A stretch of DNA of 64,000 nt, taken from assembly GCA_032622095.1 (NCBI GenBank), contig CP136063.1, forward strand, positions 32,366,987 to 32,430,986, read 5' to 3'. This DNA is from Siphonodentalium dalli (taxonomy: Eukaryota; Mollusca; Scaphopoda; Gadilida; Siphonodentaliidae). The notes beneath the pieces are model-generated. The model saw only the letters and a program-made list of their open reading frames with translations, was not told the origin of the DNA and ran no database searches. The translations under genes and the position numbers were made by a program. Positions 1 to 9,730 of the stretch are shown piece after piece (within the stretch, counting starts at the first letter, position 1; each line of letters begins with the position of its first letter).

Positions 1-1241
1 ACTGTCACCTTTTCCCAATTGGGCGGGGGTGGGGGGGGGGGGTAACACTCCTCAAAATTATGGGGAGAGGGGCTTTAGACCCCCTGACCGCCTAATGGTA
101 CCTGATGTCCATGCAAAATTCCCAGATTTATCACTTTCTTTACTATCTACAGGCGAATCCATGGGTTTCTTCTTTAAATATGTCCAAAATGTGGTCATTA
201 TCATTCGAAAATAAGAAAATATGGAATTAACAACTTATCATGGCGAGACGTGAATTTTCGTAAAATTCAAATTTTCCTTATATATATGTATATGTGTGAA
301 ACACAGCGTTTCTTATAGTATTTTATCAAAATATAGACCTTACTGAAATCAAAAATGGATTATATCGAGCAGTAGTGGTTTATTTTCCCAATATGAGGCA
401 TCCTGAAAATTCATGTCAATCCTCAAAATAAAGCCAAAAAATTACGAATTTTTTTCAATTTTACTAGCTGATGCATCTCGTATAACTGAAGTATGCCCTT
501 ATATACCATAATATTACTAAATTGAAGAGGAAATGTTAATATACATTTTGAGAGGGATATCTTGTCCAATTTTAAACACTTTTCATGCAGAATTTGGCAA
601 TTTATAATAAACATTTACCAAAATTAACAGAAAATTAAAATAAAACATACTTTAATAGCAATATAAAGCAACCATAAGTCAATTTAAATATCTAAACATA
701 ATGATACAACATCAGACACAGCCTCAGACATGAAATTTTACCAGATGGCAGGGCATACTGTCTGTTTAACAAACCTGCCATGGCAATTTTGCACGACAGT
801 AACTCTAGTGGTGATGCCATCACCCCCACCTCCCCCCCCCGACTTGGGGTGGGGCTACGGTCCCCGTTAAGACTACTGGGTGTCGGAAAAGCTTAATTGG
901 TCAACTGTCACCTTTCCCAATTGGGCGGGGGTGGGGGTAACACTCCTCAAAATTTGGGGAGAGGGGCTTTAGACCCCCTGACCCCCTAATGGTACCTGAT
1001 GTCCATGCAAAATTCCCAGATTTATCACTTTCTTTACTATCTACAGGCGAATCCATGGGTTTCTTCTTTAAATATGTCCAAAATGTGGTCATTATCATTC
1101 GAAAATAAGAAAATATGGAATTAACAACTTATCATGGCGAGACGTGAATTTTCGTAAAATTCAAATTTTCCTTATAGGAATCACTGAACTAAATGGTTTC
1201 CCATAGGCGACAGTGTTAACGTTTCGGCCAAATTCACTAAA

Positions 1242-1424
1242 TTGAAGCCTGCAGGCCATACCAGTGATGTTTACCTAGCTAGATTGACACCAGTTGATCA
1301 CAAAAATGCTAGAAAAATCATAGGTCATGTGTTTACTTTTTTAAATAAATCCCCAAGTCTACGACAGGGCTATCTCACAGCCAAATTTGATCTGGAAAAA
1401 CCCAAGACTACAGCAGCTAGTTAA
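1242..1424 (+). other. Conserved 60-codon open frame in the repeat unit
   Basis: The peptide contains PAGHTSDVYLARLTPVDH and RQGYLTAKFDLEKPK. It is nearly identical in the next unit at 2601-2783, with only H/E and L/Y differences. Upstream, at about 1168-1178, a pyrimidine-rich run ends in TATAG|G and resembles a 3' splice site, so this could be a terminal exon relic. The copy near 18340 has lost a base and the one near 19690 is cut by an insertion. The family is not recognised. Conservation may simply reflect the youth of the array. Confidence 0.3.
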
Positions 1425-2600
1425 ATAAATTTCCCGCTCACAAAAATCCATTACCCCATTCATTCACCAGTTTAAATTATTTAGATATTATGTACAAATC
1501 AAATAAACGCGATGTCATCCTTTAATAACGTGTCGCAAGTATCAGGTGAAGGTCATTCTTCAGTTACCTTCACCTTTAGCATTCCACGGTGTACTGGCTC
1601 CCCGAATCTAGAACACATTTAGCTCCCTGATTCCTATATATATGTATATGTGTGAAACACAGCGTTTCTTATAGTATTTTATCAAAATATAGACCTTACT
1701 GAAATCAAAAATGGATTATATCGAGCAGTAGTGGTTTATTTTTCCAATATGAGTCATCCTGAAAATTAATGTCAATCCTCAAAATAAAGCCAAAAAATTA
1801 AGATTTTTTTTCAATTTTACTAGCTGATGCATCTCGTATAACTGAAGTATGCCCTTATATACCATAATATTACTAAGTTGAAGAGGAAATGTTAATATAC
1901 ATTTTGAGAGGGATATCTTGTCCAATTTTAAACACTTTTCATGCAGAATTTGGCAATTTATAATAAACATTTACCAAAATTAACAGAAATTAAAATAAAA
2001 AATACTTTAATAGCAATATAAAGCAACCATAAGTCAATTTAAATATCTAAACATAATGATACAACATCAGACACAGCCTCAGACATGAAATTTTACCAGA
2101 TGGCAGGGCATACTGTCTGTTTAACAAACCTGCCATGGCAATTTTGCACGACAGTAACTCTAGTGGTGATGCCATCACCCCCCCCCCCCCCCCCCCGACT
2201 TGGGGTGGGGCTACGGTCCCCGTTAAGACTACTGGGTGTCGGAAAAGCTTAATTGGTCAACTGTCACCTTTTCCCAATTGGGCGGGGGTGGGGGGTAACA
2301 CTCCTCAAAATTGTGGGGAGATGGGCTTTAGACCCCCTGACCCCCTAATGGTACCTGATGTCCATGCAAAATTCCCAGATTTATCACTTTCTTTACTATC
2401 TACAGGCGAATCCATGGGTTTCTTCTTTAAATATGTCCAAAATGTGGTCATTATCATTCGAAAATAAGAAAATATGGAATTAACAACTTATCATTGCGAG
2501 ACGTGAATTTTCGTAAAATTCAAATTTTCCTTATAGGAATCACTGAACTAAATGGTTTCCCATAGGCGACAGTGTTAACGTTTCGGCCAAATTCACTAAA

Positions 2601-2783
2601 TTGAAGCCTGCAGGCCATACCAGTGATGTTTACCTAGCTAGATTGACACCAGTTGATCACGAAAATGCTAGAAAAATCATAGGTCATGTGTTTACTTTTT
2701 ATAATAAATCCCCAAGTCTACGACAGGGCTATCTCACAGCCAAATTTGATCTGGAAAAACCCAAGACTACAGCAGCTAGTTAA
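2601..2783 (+). other. Second copy of the 60-codon open frame
   Basis: This is the same reading frame as at 1242-1424, in the adjacent array unit, ending in the same TTAAS-stop. It differs at a few codons and has no frameshift. It is preceded by the same splice-acceptor-like TTTTCCTTATAG. Function unknown. Confidence 0.3.
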
Positions 2784-2936
2784 ATAAATTTCCCGCTCAC
2801 AAAAATCCATTCCCCCATTCATTCACCAGTTTAAATTATTTAGATATTATGTACAAATCAAATAAACGCGATGTCATCCTTTAATAACGTGTCGCAAGTA
2901 TCAGGTGAAGGTCATTCTTCAGTTACCTTCACCTTT

Positions 2937-2942
2937 AGCATT
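2937..2942. repeat. 6-bp target site duplication, left (AGCATT)
   Basis: AGCATT directly precedes the Polinton left terminus and is repeated at 31106-31111, directly after the right terminus. Uninterrupted units read TTTAGCATTCCACG with a single AGCATT (for example near 1577 and 18670), so the duplication was made by insertion. A 6-bp duplication is the known size for Polintons. Confidence 0.9.
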
Positions 2943-3294
2943 AGTAGTAATGGGGGGCACTATGGCCCAGTACCCCCCAGTGGTCGGCACTATGGCCCAG
3001 TACCACCAGTGGTCGGCACTATGGCCCAGTACCCCCCAGTGGTCGGCACTATGGCCCAGTACTGGGCCATAGTGCCGACCACTGGGGGGGGTACTGGGCC
3101 ATAGTGCCGACCACTGGGGGGTACTGGGCCATAGTGCCGACCACTGGGGGTACTGGGCCATAGTGGCCCCCACTGGGGGTACTGGGCCATAGTGGCCCCC
3201 ACTGGGGGTTACTGGGCCATAGTTGCCGCCCTGAGGATAGATGTTCCTGTCATTGATGTGACATTTCTGATCGAAAAAATGAAAATGGACTTAG
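2943..3294. repeat. Polinton left terminal inverted repeat
   Basis: From the outside inwards: AGTAGTAATGGGGGGCA, then about ten ~30-bp units with core ACTATGGCCCAGTAC. The first four units are forward and the remaining six are reverse-complement, with the switch at about 3062. A unique stretch ending GAAAATGGACTTAG follows. The unique stretch is inverted at 17305-17370 and 30750-30810, which defines the terminal repeat. The internal orientation switch lets each terminus fold on itself. Confidence 0.9.
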
Positions 3295-3374
3295 AATTAT
3301 TTTTTTCAAAAGGAAAATCTCACTTTGGAAAATATCAATTAGCAATCAAGAGTTTTTCTTTTCGAATATTTGGT

Positions 3375-3390
3375 GGCCCTGAAAAGGGCC
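3375..3390 (-). terminator. Histone-type 3' stem-loop after the OTU-like gene
   Basis: On the minus strand this reads GGCCCTTTTCAGGGCC, preceded by AAAC and followed by ACC. It has a 6-bp stem and TTTC-type loop, as in replication-dependent histone mRNAs, and lies about 20 nt after the stop codon. A purine-rich stretch (GAAAAGAAAAAC) follows, where a histone downstream element would sit. Confidence 0.8.
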
Positions 3391-3410
3391 GTTTTTATTT
3401 TTGTTATAGT

Positions 3411-3875
3411 TTAGAATCCGCCACATTGAACTTCTTTGTTCGACAAAACTTCAATTGATTTGTCTCCTCTCCTCATCCATATTTCGCATTCACAATAATG
3501 CTCGTGGCAAACGTGGGGGATCCTCACTAGAGGTATTGATGACTTGAATCTTGGTGTTGATTTGTAGCCGCCTTTGGTAGCATCAAACATGACGATAGGT
3601 CGCTGTATAACAGTCGCCGCTAATTCAACCATCAATCTTGATTCGGCCAAAAGTGGTGAGTGCCGTAAGTCTTGCGCCGACGCACCAAGTTCGTCACTCT
3701 CTGTGTAGTACAGGTCAACCACCGCATCTCTCAGAAACATCCATCTATCGGTCGTCCCGTAAATCCCAACGCTCAGTGCTCTCCAAAATAGAGATATTTC
3801 TTCGCCGTACACTGCTTTACAGTATACCCCCTGGACCATTATCTCGTTAAGACCTGTTATGTTTACAGCAGTCAT
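3411..3875 (-). CDS. OTU/vertnin-like protein of the Polinton early region
   Basis: The open frame extends upstream to 3917. I place the start at the ATG preceded by CAAAG (3875), because the upstream part is a leader shared with the genes at 5757 and 6400, and in front of H4 that leader contains a stop. The 154-residue product has SLFWRALSVGIYGTTDRW followed by an LRDAVVDLY segment, then ELAATVIQRPIVMFD. This is the layout of the OTU cysteine-protease fold (Cys box, helix, RPI-x-F strand). The position expected to hold the catalytic Cys is Ser and a Trp is inserted, so it is probably not an active deubiquitinase; vertnin-type OTU relatives also lack the Cys. The C-terminus has a Cys/His cluster (HVCHEHYCEC). 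A histone-type stem-loop lies 20 nt downstream. Family assignment is by motif only. Confidence 0.55.
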   Translation of the reverse strand: MTAVNITGLNEIMVQGVYCKAVYGEEISLFWRALSVGIYGTTDRWMFLRDAVVDLYYTESDELGASAQDLRHSPLLAESRLMVELAATVIQRPIVMFDATKGGYKSTPRFKSSIPLVRIPHVCHEHYCECEIWMRRGDKSIEVLSNKEVQCGGF

Positions 3876-4440
3876 CTTTGAATGCAGAATAAATTGTTCA
3901 CTGCCGTGTTTGAACATATATCACGATTGCGCGGGCGGTAGAGAAATCACATGTCGCGTTGACGTTAAAAATGACAAATGTTTGCTGGCATTGTGTTTCT
4001 TTACAGTGCATTATCTGTTAGTTTCACTATTTCGATATGTCATAGATTAAATTCATGATAGTATATGCAATTAATTAAGATGTTTTAACATATGAATTCA
4101 TCTTCGTTCATAAACGATGACCAAGTAAAGTTATCAGTTGTAATGATCAAGAAAAATGTTCAGTATGTTTCTTGTGTTCAGTTTTATGTATAAAATATGT
4201 ACAATTCCAAAAACAAAAACTAGAAAAACATTCCATATTTTCCTAACGGGATAACAAATATATCAAATCATGTGTACCAAATAATAGATAATAATCTAAC
4301 GAAAATAAAAACATTTGTTTGATCGCTATACAATAATGATCAAGAAAAATATGCATGTTGATCCGGCTCTGAAAAAACACAACTTGAGGAAATATTTGTC
4401 AATTTTAACGCCAACGCGACATGTGATTTCATTGACGCCC
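3876..4440. promoter_or_regulatory. Bidirectional promoter module, copy 1
   Basis: This AT-rich intergenic block is almost entirely repeated, inverted, at 5758-6399. One end faces the OTU-like gene (minus strand) and equals the end that faces H4 in the other copy. The opposite end equals the one that faces the 5581-5757 gene. Both ends carry the motif TTTTAACG(T/C)CAACGCGACAT followed by TGTGATTT. The plus-facing motif at about 4408-4430 is not followed by a gene, because the block has been partly duplicated in tandem just downstream. Promoter function is inferred from position and repetition. Confidence 0.7.
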
Positions 4441-4780
4441 GTGTAACAATCTTGTGTTCAGTTTTATGTATAAAATATGTACAATTCCAAAAACAAAAAC
4501 TAGAAAAACATTCCATATTTTCCTAACGAGATAACAAAAATATCAATCATGTGTACCAACTAATAGATAATGATCTAACGAAATAAAAAACATTTGTTTG
4601 ATCGCTATACAATAATGATCAAGAAAAATATGCATGTTGATCCGGCTCTGAAAAAACACAACTTGAGGAAATATTTGTCAATTTTAACGCCAACGCGACA
4701 TGTGATTTCATTGTCGCCCGTGTCAAATGTATACAAATATTTTCGAATTTGATCAACCTTACATTGCATTGCTATCAAAG
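4441..4780 (+). promoter_or_regulatory. Tandem partial duplicate of the promoter module before the 4781 gene
   Basis: From about 4451 the sequence repeats 4171-4440 with few differences, again ending in TTTTAACGCCAACGCGACAT and TGTGATTTC. The gene at 4781 starts about 60 nt later. The plus-facing promoter motif is therefore present twice, 280 bp apart, and only the second is next to a gene. Confidence 0.7.
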
Positions 4781-5269
4781 ATGGATCCATTAACAGAATT
4801 TCTTCAGGGTGAGATATACAGTAATCCTGTTGCACAGAATACACATTCGGTACCACAGTCAACAGGCCAAGCTAATACGACAATGACTATAGGTGGTGAT
4901 ACACTCATTTTAAAAGCGATTTTAGATGAACTGAGATGTCTTCGCAGGGATATTGACGTGAAAACGCAAGTAACGCATCAAGAAGTGAAAGTGAATCTTC
5001 GTTTCGTTGCAGAAGAGATAGATATACCAATCAGGGTTCATGATGTTCAGAGATCGAAAGAGCAGAAACAGATCGAAAAAGAAAAATTATTGGCGGCGAA
5101 AGAAAAACAACCTAAAAGTATAATAAAGGCTTCTACTGAGTCAAAAGTCAGATTTCATCTTCCTTGTAAAGAATCTAAAGATACAGAGAAAAGTGATGAA
5201 TTCGCAAAAGCTCTCGGTTCTCATGGGAAAGATATGTCAAGATATAAGAAAAACACAAAACGGTGTTAA
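4781..5269 (+). CDS. Polinton early-region protein, coiled-coil, unknown
   Basis: I chose the ATG at 4781 because it follows CAAAG, the context shared by the neighbouring genes; the frame is open from 4727. The 162-residue product is hydrophilic. It has a helical, heptad-like middle (LILKAILDELRCLRRDI), a long charged helix rich in Lys/Glu/Gln (EQKQIEKEKLLAAKEKQ) and a basic C-terminus ending KKNTKRC. No domain is recognised. It has its own copy of the promoter motif upstream and a histone-type stem-loop 22 nt after the stop, so it appears to be transcribed like its neighbours. It may be a DNA-binding or scaffold protein, but this is not shown. Confidence 0.6.
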   Translation: MDPLTEFLQGEIYSNPVAQNTHSVPQSTGQANTTMTIGGDTLILKAILDELRCLRRDIDVKTQVTHQEVKVNLRFVAEEIDIPIRVHDVQRSKEQKQIEKEKLLAAKEKQPKSIIKASTESKVRFHLPCKESKDTEKSDEFAKALGSHGKDMSRYKKNTKRC

Positions 5270-5291
5270 AGTCAGATGATAATTTTAAAAC

Positions 5292-5307
5292 GGCCCTTTT
5301 CAGGGCC
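5292..5307 (+). terminator. Histone-type 3' stem-loop after the coiled-coil gene
   Basis: GGCCCTTTTCAGGGCC preceded by AAAAC and followed by ACACAC, 22 nt after the stop codon at 5269. The stem and loop are identical to those after the OTU-like gene and H4. Confidence 0.8.
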
Positions 5308-5516
5308 ACACACATTTCCCAAAAGGTTACTCTTTCATAGCTGAAAAATCAAAACACGATTGTTCAATTCATATTTTATTCAACAACAAATATTTGCAAG
5401 TATATTTTGTTTTAAATTATTCGTGGCGTGATTTTTTCAAAACGAAACATAGGGTACAAGGAACATTATTAGTTCTTAAGCAATGCTAAAAGTTTTTCTT
5501 TTTGAAAAAATTGGTT
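5308..5516. other. AT-rich convergent spacer
   Basis: Spacer between the 3' ends of the convergent genes at 4781 and 5581. On the minus strand, a purine-rich stretch (CAAAAAGAAAAAC, about 5495-5507) lies just beyond the stem-loop pair. No coding signal. Confidence 0.5.
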
Positions 5517-5532
5517 GGTCCTGAAAAGGACC
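5517..5532 (-). terminator. Second, variant histone-type stem-loop
   Basis: On the minus strand this reads GGTCCTTTTCAGGACC. Both sides of the stem have changed together relative to GGCCC...GGGCC, so pairing is kept. It lies 12 nt beyond the stem-loop at 5545-5560. Confidence 0.75.
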
Positions 5533-5544
5533 GTTTTTGTTTTT

Positions 5545-5560
5545 GGCCCTGAAAAGGGCC
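5545..5560 (-). terminator. Histone-type 3' stem-loop after the 5581-5757 gene
   Basis: On the minus strand this reads GGCCCTTTTCAGGGCC, about 20 nt after the stop codon at 5581. It is the first of a tandem pair. Confidence 0.8.
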
Positions 5561-5580
5561 GTTTTGTACAGCATCAAAAT

Positions 5581-5757
5581 TCACGCCCCGATTTTCTCAG
5601 AGTGAGACTTTTGCTTTTGTTCCACCGCTGTTCTTTTTTGCATAACCAGCTTTGAACGGGCGGTCACTTCTCTTGCGTGCCTGTCCCACATTATCTGCGG
5701 TGTTATCCCCATAGTTCCTCTCAGTATCGCCATCAAGGGTTCGGGGATTGCGGTCAT
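5581..5757 (-). CDS. Small Polinton early-region protein, unknown or truncated
   Basis: The frame is open to 5799. The start is placed at the ATG after CAAAG, matching the OTU-like gene, whose first codons (Met-Thr-Ala) are the same. The 58-residue product is Arg/Lys/Gln rich and ends SEKIGA. Another frame over the same DNA (5597-5806) is also open and encodes a basic peptide, so a frameshift cannot be excluded. The gene is flanked by the promoter module and followed by two stem-loops, which is the best evidence that it is or was a gene. It could be a truncated relic. No homology recognised. Confidence 0.4.
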   Translation of the reverse strand: MTAIPEPLMAILRGTMGITPQIMWDRHAREVTARSKLVMQKRTAVEQKQKSHSEKIGA

Positions 5758-6789
<1,032 letters not shown>

Positions 6790-6799
6790 TAATACTTAG

Positions 6800-6955
6800 A
6801 AAATGATCAACGATGCTCCGAAACAAGTGATGGATTGCATTTCAGAATGTTGTCAATATCCAAAAAAAAGTTTAATGTAAAACCGAATGAAGCTCAGAAC
6901 CGCAAGACTCATTCGAAGCGAAAACATATCAGATATCTTGCACACAAGAACAAAA
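6800..6955 (+). pseudogene. Duplicated fragment of the 11059-11429 gene
   Basis: This stretch starts AAATGATCAACGATGCTCCG and follows 11158-11310 with scattered differences, including an A-run change that breaks the frame. It is an internal duplication: a piece of a late-region gene placed between H4 and the polymerase. Non-coding sequence at 6956-7065 links it to the polymerase remnant. Confidence 0.8.
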
Positions 6956-7065
6956 CTTTGTTGTTGTTGTTACTCGACGGCCCTTGGTTGGTTGTTCGAC
7001 CCCCCATCGGTTAGATTTAGGCGCCAGAACCTCTGACCTAATTAATTTGGATCCCCCTGTGTTAA

Positions 7066-9087
7066 CTGGGTGCGTAATAGTAAGCCTGTTTTTTGGATGT
7101 TAGACTTGTGTCTGTGGTCCAGACATGTGATATTCAACTTCCAAGAAGAGATGGAGAAGTACTGCAAATCAGACGTGGATATTCGTCGCCGTGGATGTGG
7201 AAATTTCAGGAAATACATATTGGAAACAGAACAGATTGACCCGTTCATTGAGTCAATAACATTGGCGCAAGTTTGCAATTTGGCATGGAGGAAGAATTCA
7301 ATGCCAGAGAAAACAATTGGAATCATTCCAGATGGTGGATACCCATGTGCTAAAAACTATTCCATGAAAGCGATACGTTGGCTTCAACATCTATCATTGT
7401 CACGTACGATAACAATCAAACATGCTTTGAATGGAGGAGAAATCAAGATTGGTGGACACTACGTCGATGAATATGAGGAAGCCACAAGAACAGTTTTTTA
7501 GATGAATGGATGTCTGTTTCATGGATGTCCAAAATGTTACAACAACAGACAATACAAGAATCCCTATACGATGCTCACCATGGAAGAATTATATACAAGA
7601 ACTCAACAGAAGAAAGATGAACTGGAAAGTCTTGGTTACAGAGTTGAAACAATTTGGGAGCATCAGATCGACGAAAGAATGAAATTGGATGTGAAATTCA
7701 AACAACAAATGGAATCTTTCTACAAACATCGAGACCCCATTTTGCCAAGAGAAGCATTGTTTGGTGGACGTACAAATACCATCAAATTGTACGAGGAAAT
7801 TGATCAAGATTCCACATAAGAAATCAAGTTCATCGATGTGTGTTCGTTGTATCCATGTTGCGACAAATATAAATTCTACCCTGTTGGACATTCAGAAATT
7901 TTGAGCCAAGAGCAGATCGATCAAGAACACATTAGAGACTATGCGGGGCTTGTTAAATGTACAAATTTATCACCATCGAAATTGTATATTCCAGTTCTAC
8001 CGATTCATTGTAACAAGAAAATGGTTTTTACTTTGTGCAACACTTGTGCCATCAATGAGGACGAGACATGTAACCATTCAGAAGAAGATCGGGCTATAAC
8101 CGGAGTGTGGACCACGCCAGAATTATTCAAAGCAATGGATGTTGGCTACAAAATACTTGATGTGTACCAAATTTGGCATTGGACAGATTGGACAGATGAA
8201 ATATACAAATCCTATATCGACAAACATCTAAAGATCAAACAGGAATGTAGTGGTTATCCATTTGGTGTTGAGACAGAAGAACAGAAGCAAAAGTTTGTAC
8301 AGGATTATTATGCAGCTGAGGGTATAAATTGGAGAACATCGAGAAGAATCCAGGAAAACGCCAAATATCTAAAATTATGATTAATTGTATATGGGGTAAG
8401 AATGCACAAAGAAATCTTATGTCAAAAACAGAGTATGTGGATAAGCCATCACGTTATTTTGAATTGCTTACTAGTAACAATATAATTGTTCAAAATGTTA
8501 CACTTCTTGATGGTGACAAATTCATTCTGGTAAATTATGTTGATATTTTAGATAATATTGAACCTCATCATTCAGCAAATGTTGTTGTTGCCTCTTTTGT
8601 TACAGTGTATGCAAGATTACAATTGTATAAAGTTTTTTAAAAACTTGGAGATAGAGTGCTGTATTTTGATACAGACAGCTGTATGTATGTCGGTGATCCA
8701 TCAAAGAAGAACATCAAAACTATCGAAGGAAGATTGGGGAAATGGAGCGACGACCATCCAGATGCAAAGATTGTCAAATTTGTTGGACTTGGGCCAAAGA
8801 ACTACGGATATGAATACATCAAAGATGGGAGAAGATACACCAAATGTAAGGTAAAAGGTATCACTCTTGATTACAGCACAAGTCAAAAAGTTAATTTTGA
8901 AACAATGGTACAATGTGTTAATGATCGTGAAAATTTCAAAACTGTTGTTGAGTATCCTTCCAGAATTAAAAGACAAAAGAACCATCAACTGATTAGTGAG
9001 TGTCAAACCAAAACTTTCAGATCGGTGTACACAAAACGAAAACTCGTCAATGGTATTCACACATATCCATACGGATGGAGATGTTGA
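7066..9087 (+). pseudogene. DNA polymerase B, Polinton type, broken and N-terminally truncated
   Basis: Family-B polymerase that would copy the element's linear DNA. Visible in order: an exonuclease III-like YCKSDVD (about 7158-7180), a FHGCPKC motif (about 7514-7537), motif A DVCSLYP (7835-7855), the motif B region with INCIWGK (about 8375-8398), motif C YFDTDS (8662-8679) and a C-terminal CKVKGITLDYS. There are in-frame stops at 7499-7501 (TAG), 7817-7819 (TAA) and 8638-8640 (TAA), and a frame change near 8325-8330. The exonuclease N-terminus and any upstream domain are missing; the full protein in this family is usually about 1000 residues or more. Catalytic Asp residues of motifs A and C are preserved. 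Not functional as it stands. Confidence 0.9.
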
Positions 9088-9103
9088 GTCATTTCATGTC
9101 AAG

Positions 9104-9697
9104 ATGTTGTCAGGAGTAGTACCTCCAGAAATTGCTGAGAAACTTTATGGATATTTGGTGGCACAGTCAACACTCATTCCAGAGATAAAGAAGGAATTAC
9201 AAGAAGTCTGGTTTGAAAGAGAAAAGAAAGCAATACTACGATGCTGTGATGTCGACGAATGTTTACAGAGATTGGACTATCTTGAGACAAGTATATTTTC
9301 TCATTTCTCTCAAAAATATATTGAATCATTTATTAAATTCAAAACATTTTTTCTCATTGAAAGAATATCTGATTTTTGGATATTTGGTGGTGATCAACAC
9401 CATTTAGATTTAGATTTAGGAACTTTTGATGAACATGACTATATTCATTATACAAAGTATGAAGATAATTATCCTCTTGCTGGGGGAACCTTTAAATCAG
9501 TTCCTAGGATCTATGGGTATTTGTTAACAAAAAAAATGTCAACATATGCAAAAATTAAAAACATTATAGGGGATGATTTTTTTGTTTACAGAACAAACAG
9601 AAGAATAGAAGACTATAATACTTGGATTATTGAAATGTTTGGAGATATTTACAGCTATGGAGATTTCTGTTTAAGAACTAAATTCACACGTCGTTAA
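9104..9697 (+). CDS. Unknown protein between polymerase and ATPase
   Basis: The frame is open from 8996. The first ATG outside the polymerase is at 9104 (MLSGVVPPEIAEKLYGYL), 17 nt past the polymerase stop, giving 197 residues. The first half is charged and helical (IPEIKKELQEVWFEREKK). The second half is rich in Tyr, Asp and Phe. I recognise no domain. Compact placement in the same direction as both neighbours argues for a real gene. It could alternatively be partly the relic of a different frame, since the composition changes near 9290. Confidence 0.45.
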   Translation: MLSGVVPPEIAEKLYGYLVAQSTLIPEIKKELQEVWFEREKKAILRCCDVDECLQRLDYLETSIFSHFSQKYIESFIKFKTFFLIERISDFWIFGGDQHHLDLDLGTFDEHDYIHYTKYEDNYPLAGGTFKSVPRIYGYLLTKKMSTYAKIKNIIGDDFFVYRTNRRIEDYNTWIIEMFGDIYSYGDFCLRTKFTRR

Positions 9698-9730
9698 GTT
9701 CACTCTCTGATTAGACATCAAAGTGACAAC

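Larger units (their letters stand above)
1..2936. repeat. Tandem array of ~1.36-kb host repeat, left block
   Basis: The motif ACTGTCACCTTTTCCCAATT recurs at 1, 904 (one T shorter) and 2260, giving a unit of about 1356 bp. The first copy is about 450 bp shorter because it lacks the segment corresponding to 1180-1630. Each unit holds a poly-C tract followed by a G-rich stretch, an AT-rich tail, and an open frame of about 60 codons ending in KTTAAS. The same unit recurs at 17481-19784 and 31112-32060, so this is the background into which the Polinton inserted. I recognise no protein family in the unit. Confidence 0.9.

Noticed and set aside
423-614. 63-codon minus frame (MFIINCQILHEK...) repeated in every array unit
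   Set aside because: AT-rich, low-complexity composition with no domain; recurrence is explained by the tandem array.
2871-3202. Open frames on both strands rich in GTMAQYPP / YWAIVPTTGG
   Set aside because: They are translations of the Polinton terminal repeat units and mirror each other on the two strands.
6955-7065. Possible exon linking the duplicated fragment to polymerase
   Set aside because: No open frame or polymerase motif; looks like a rearrangement junction.
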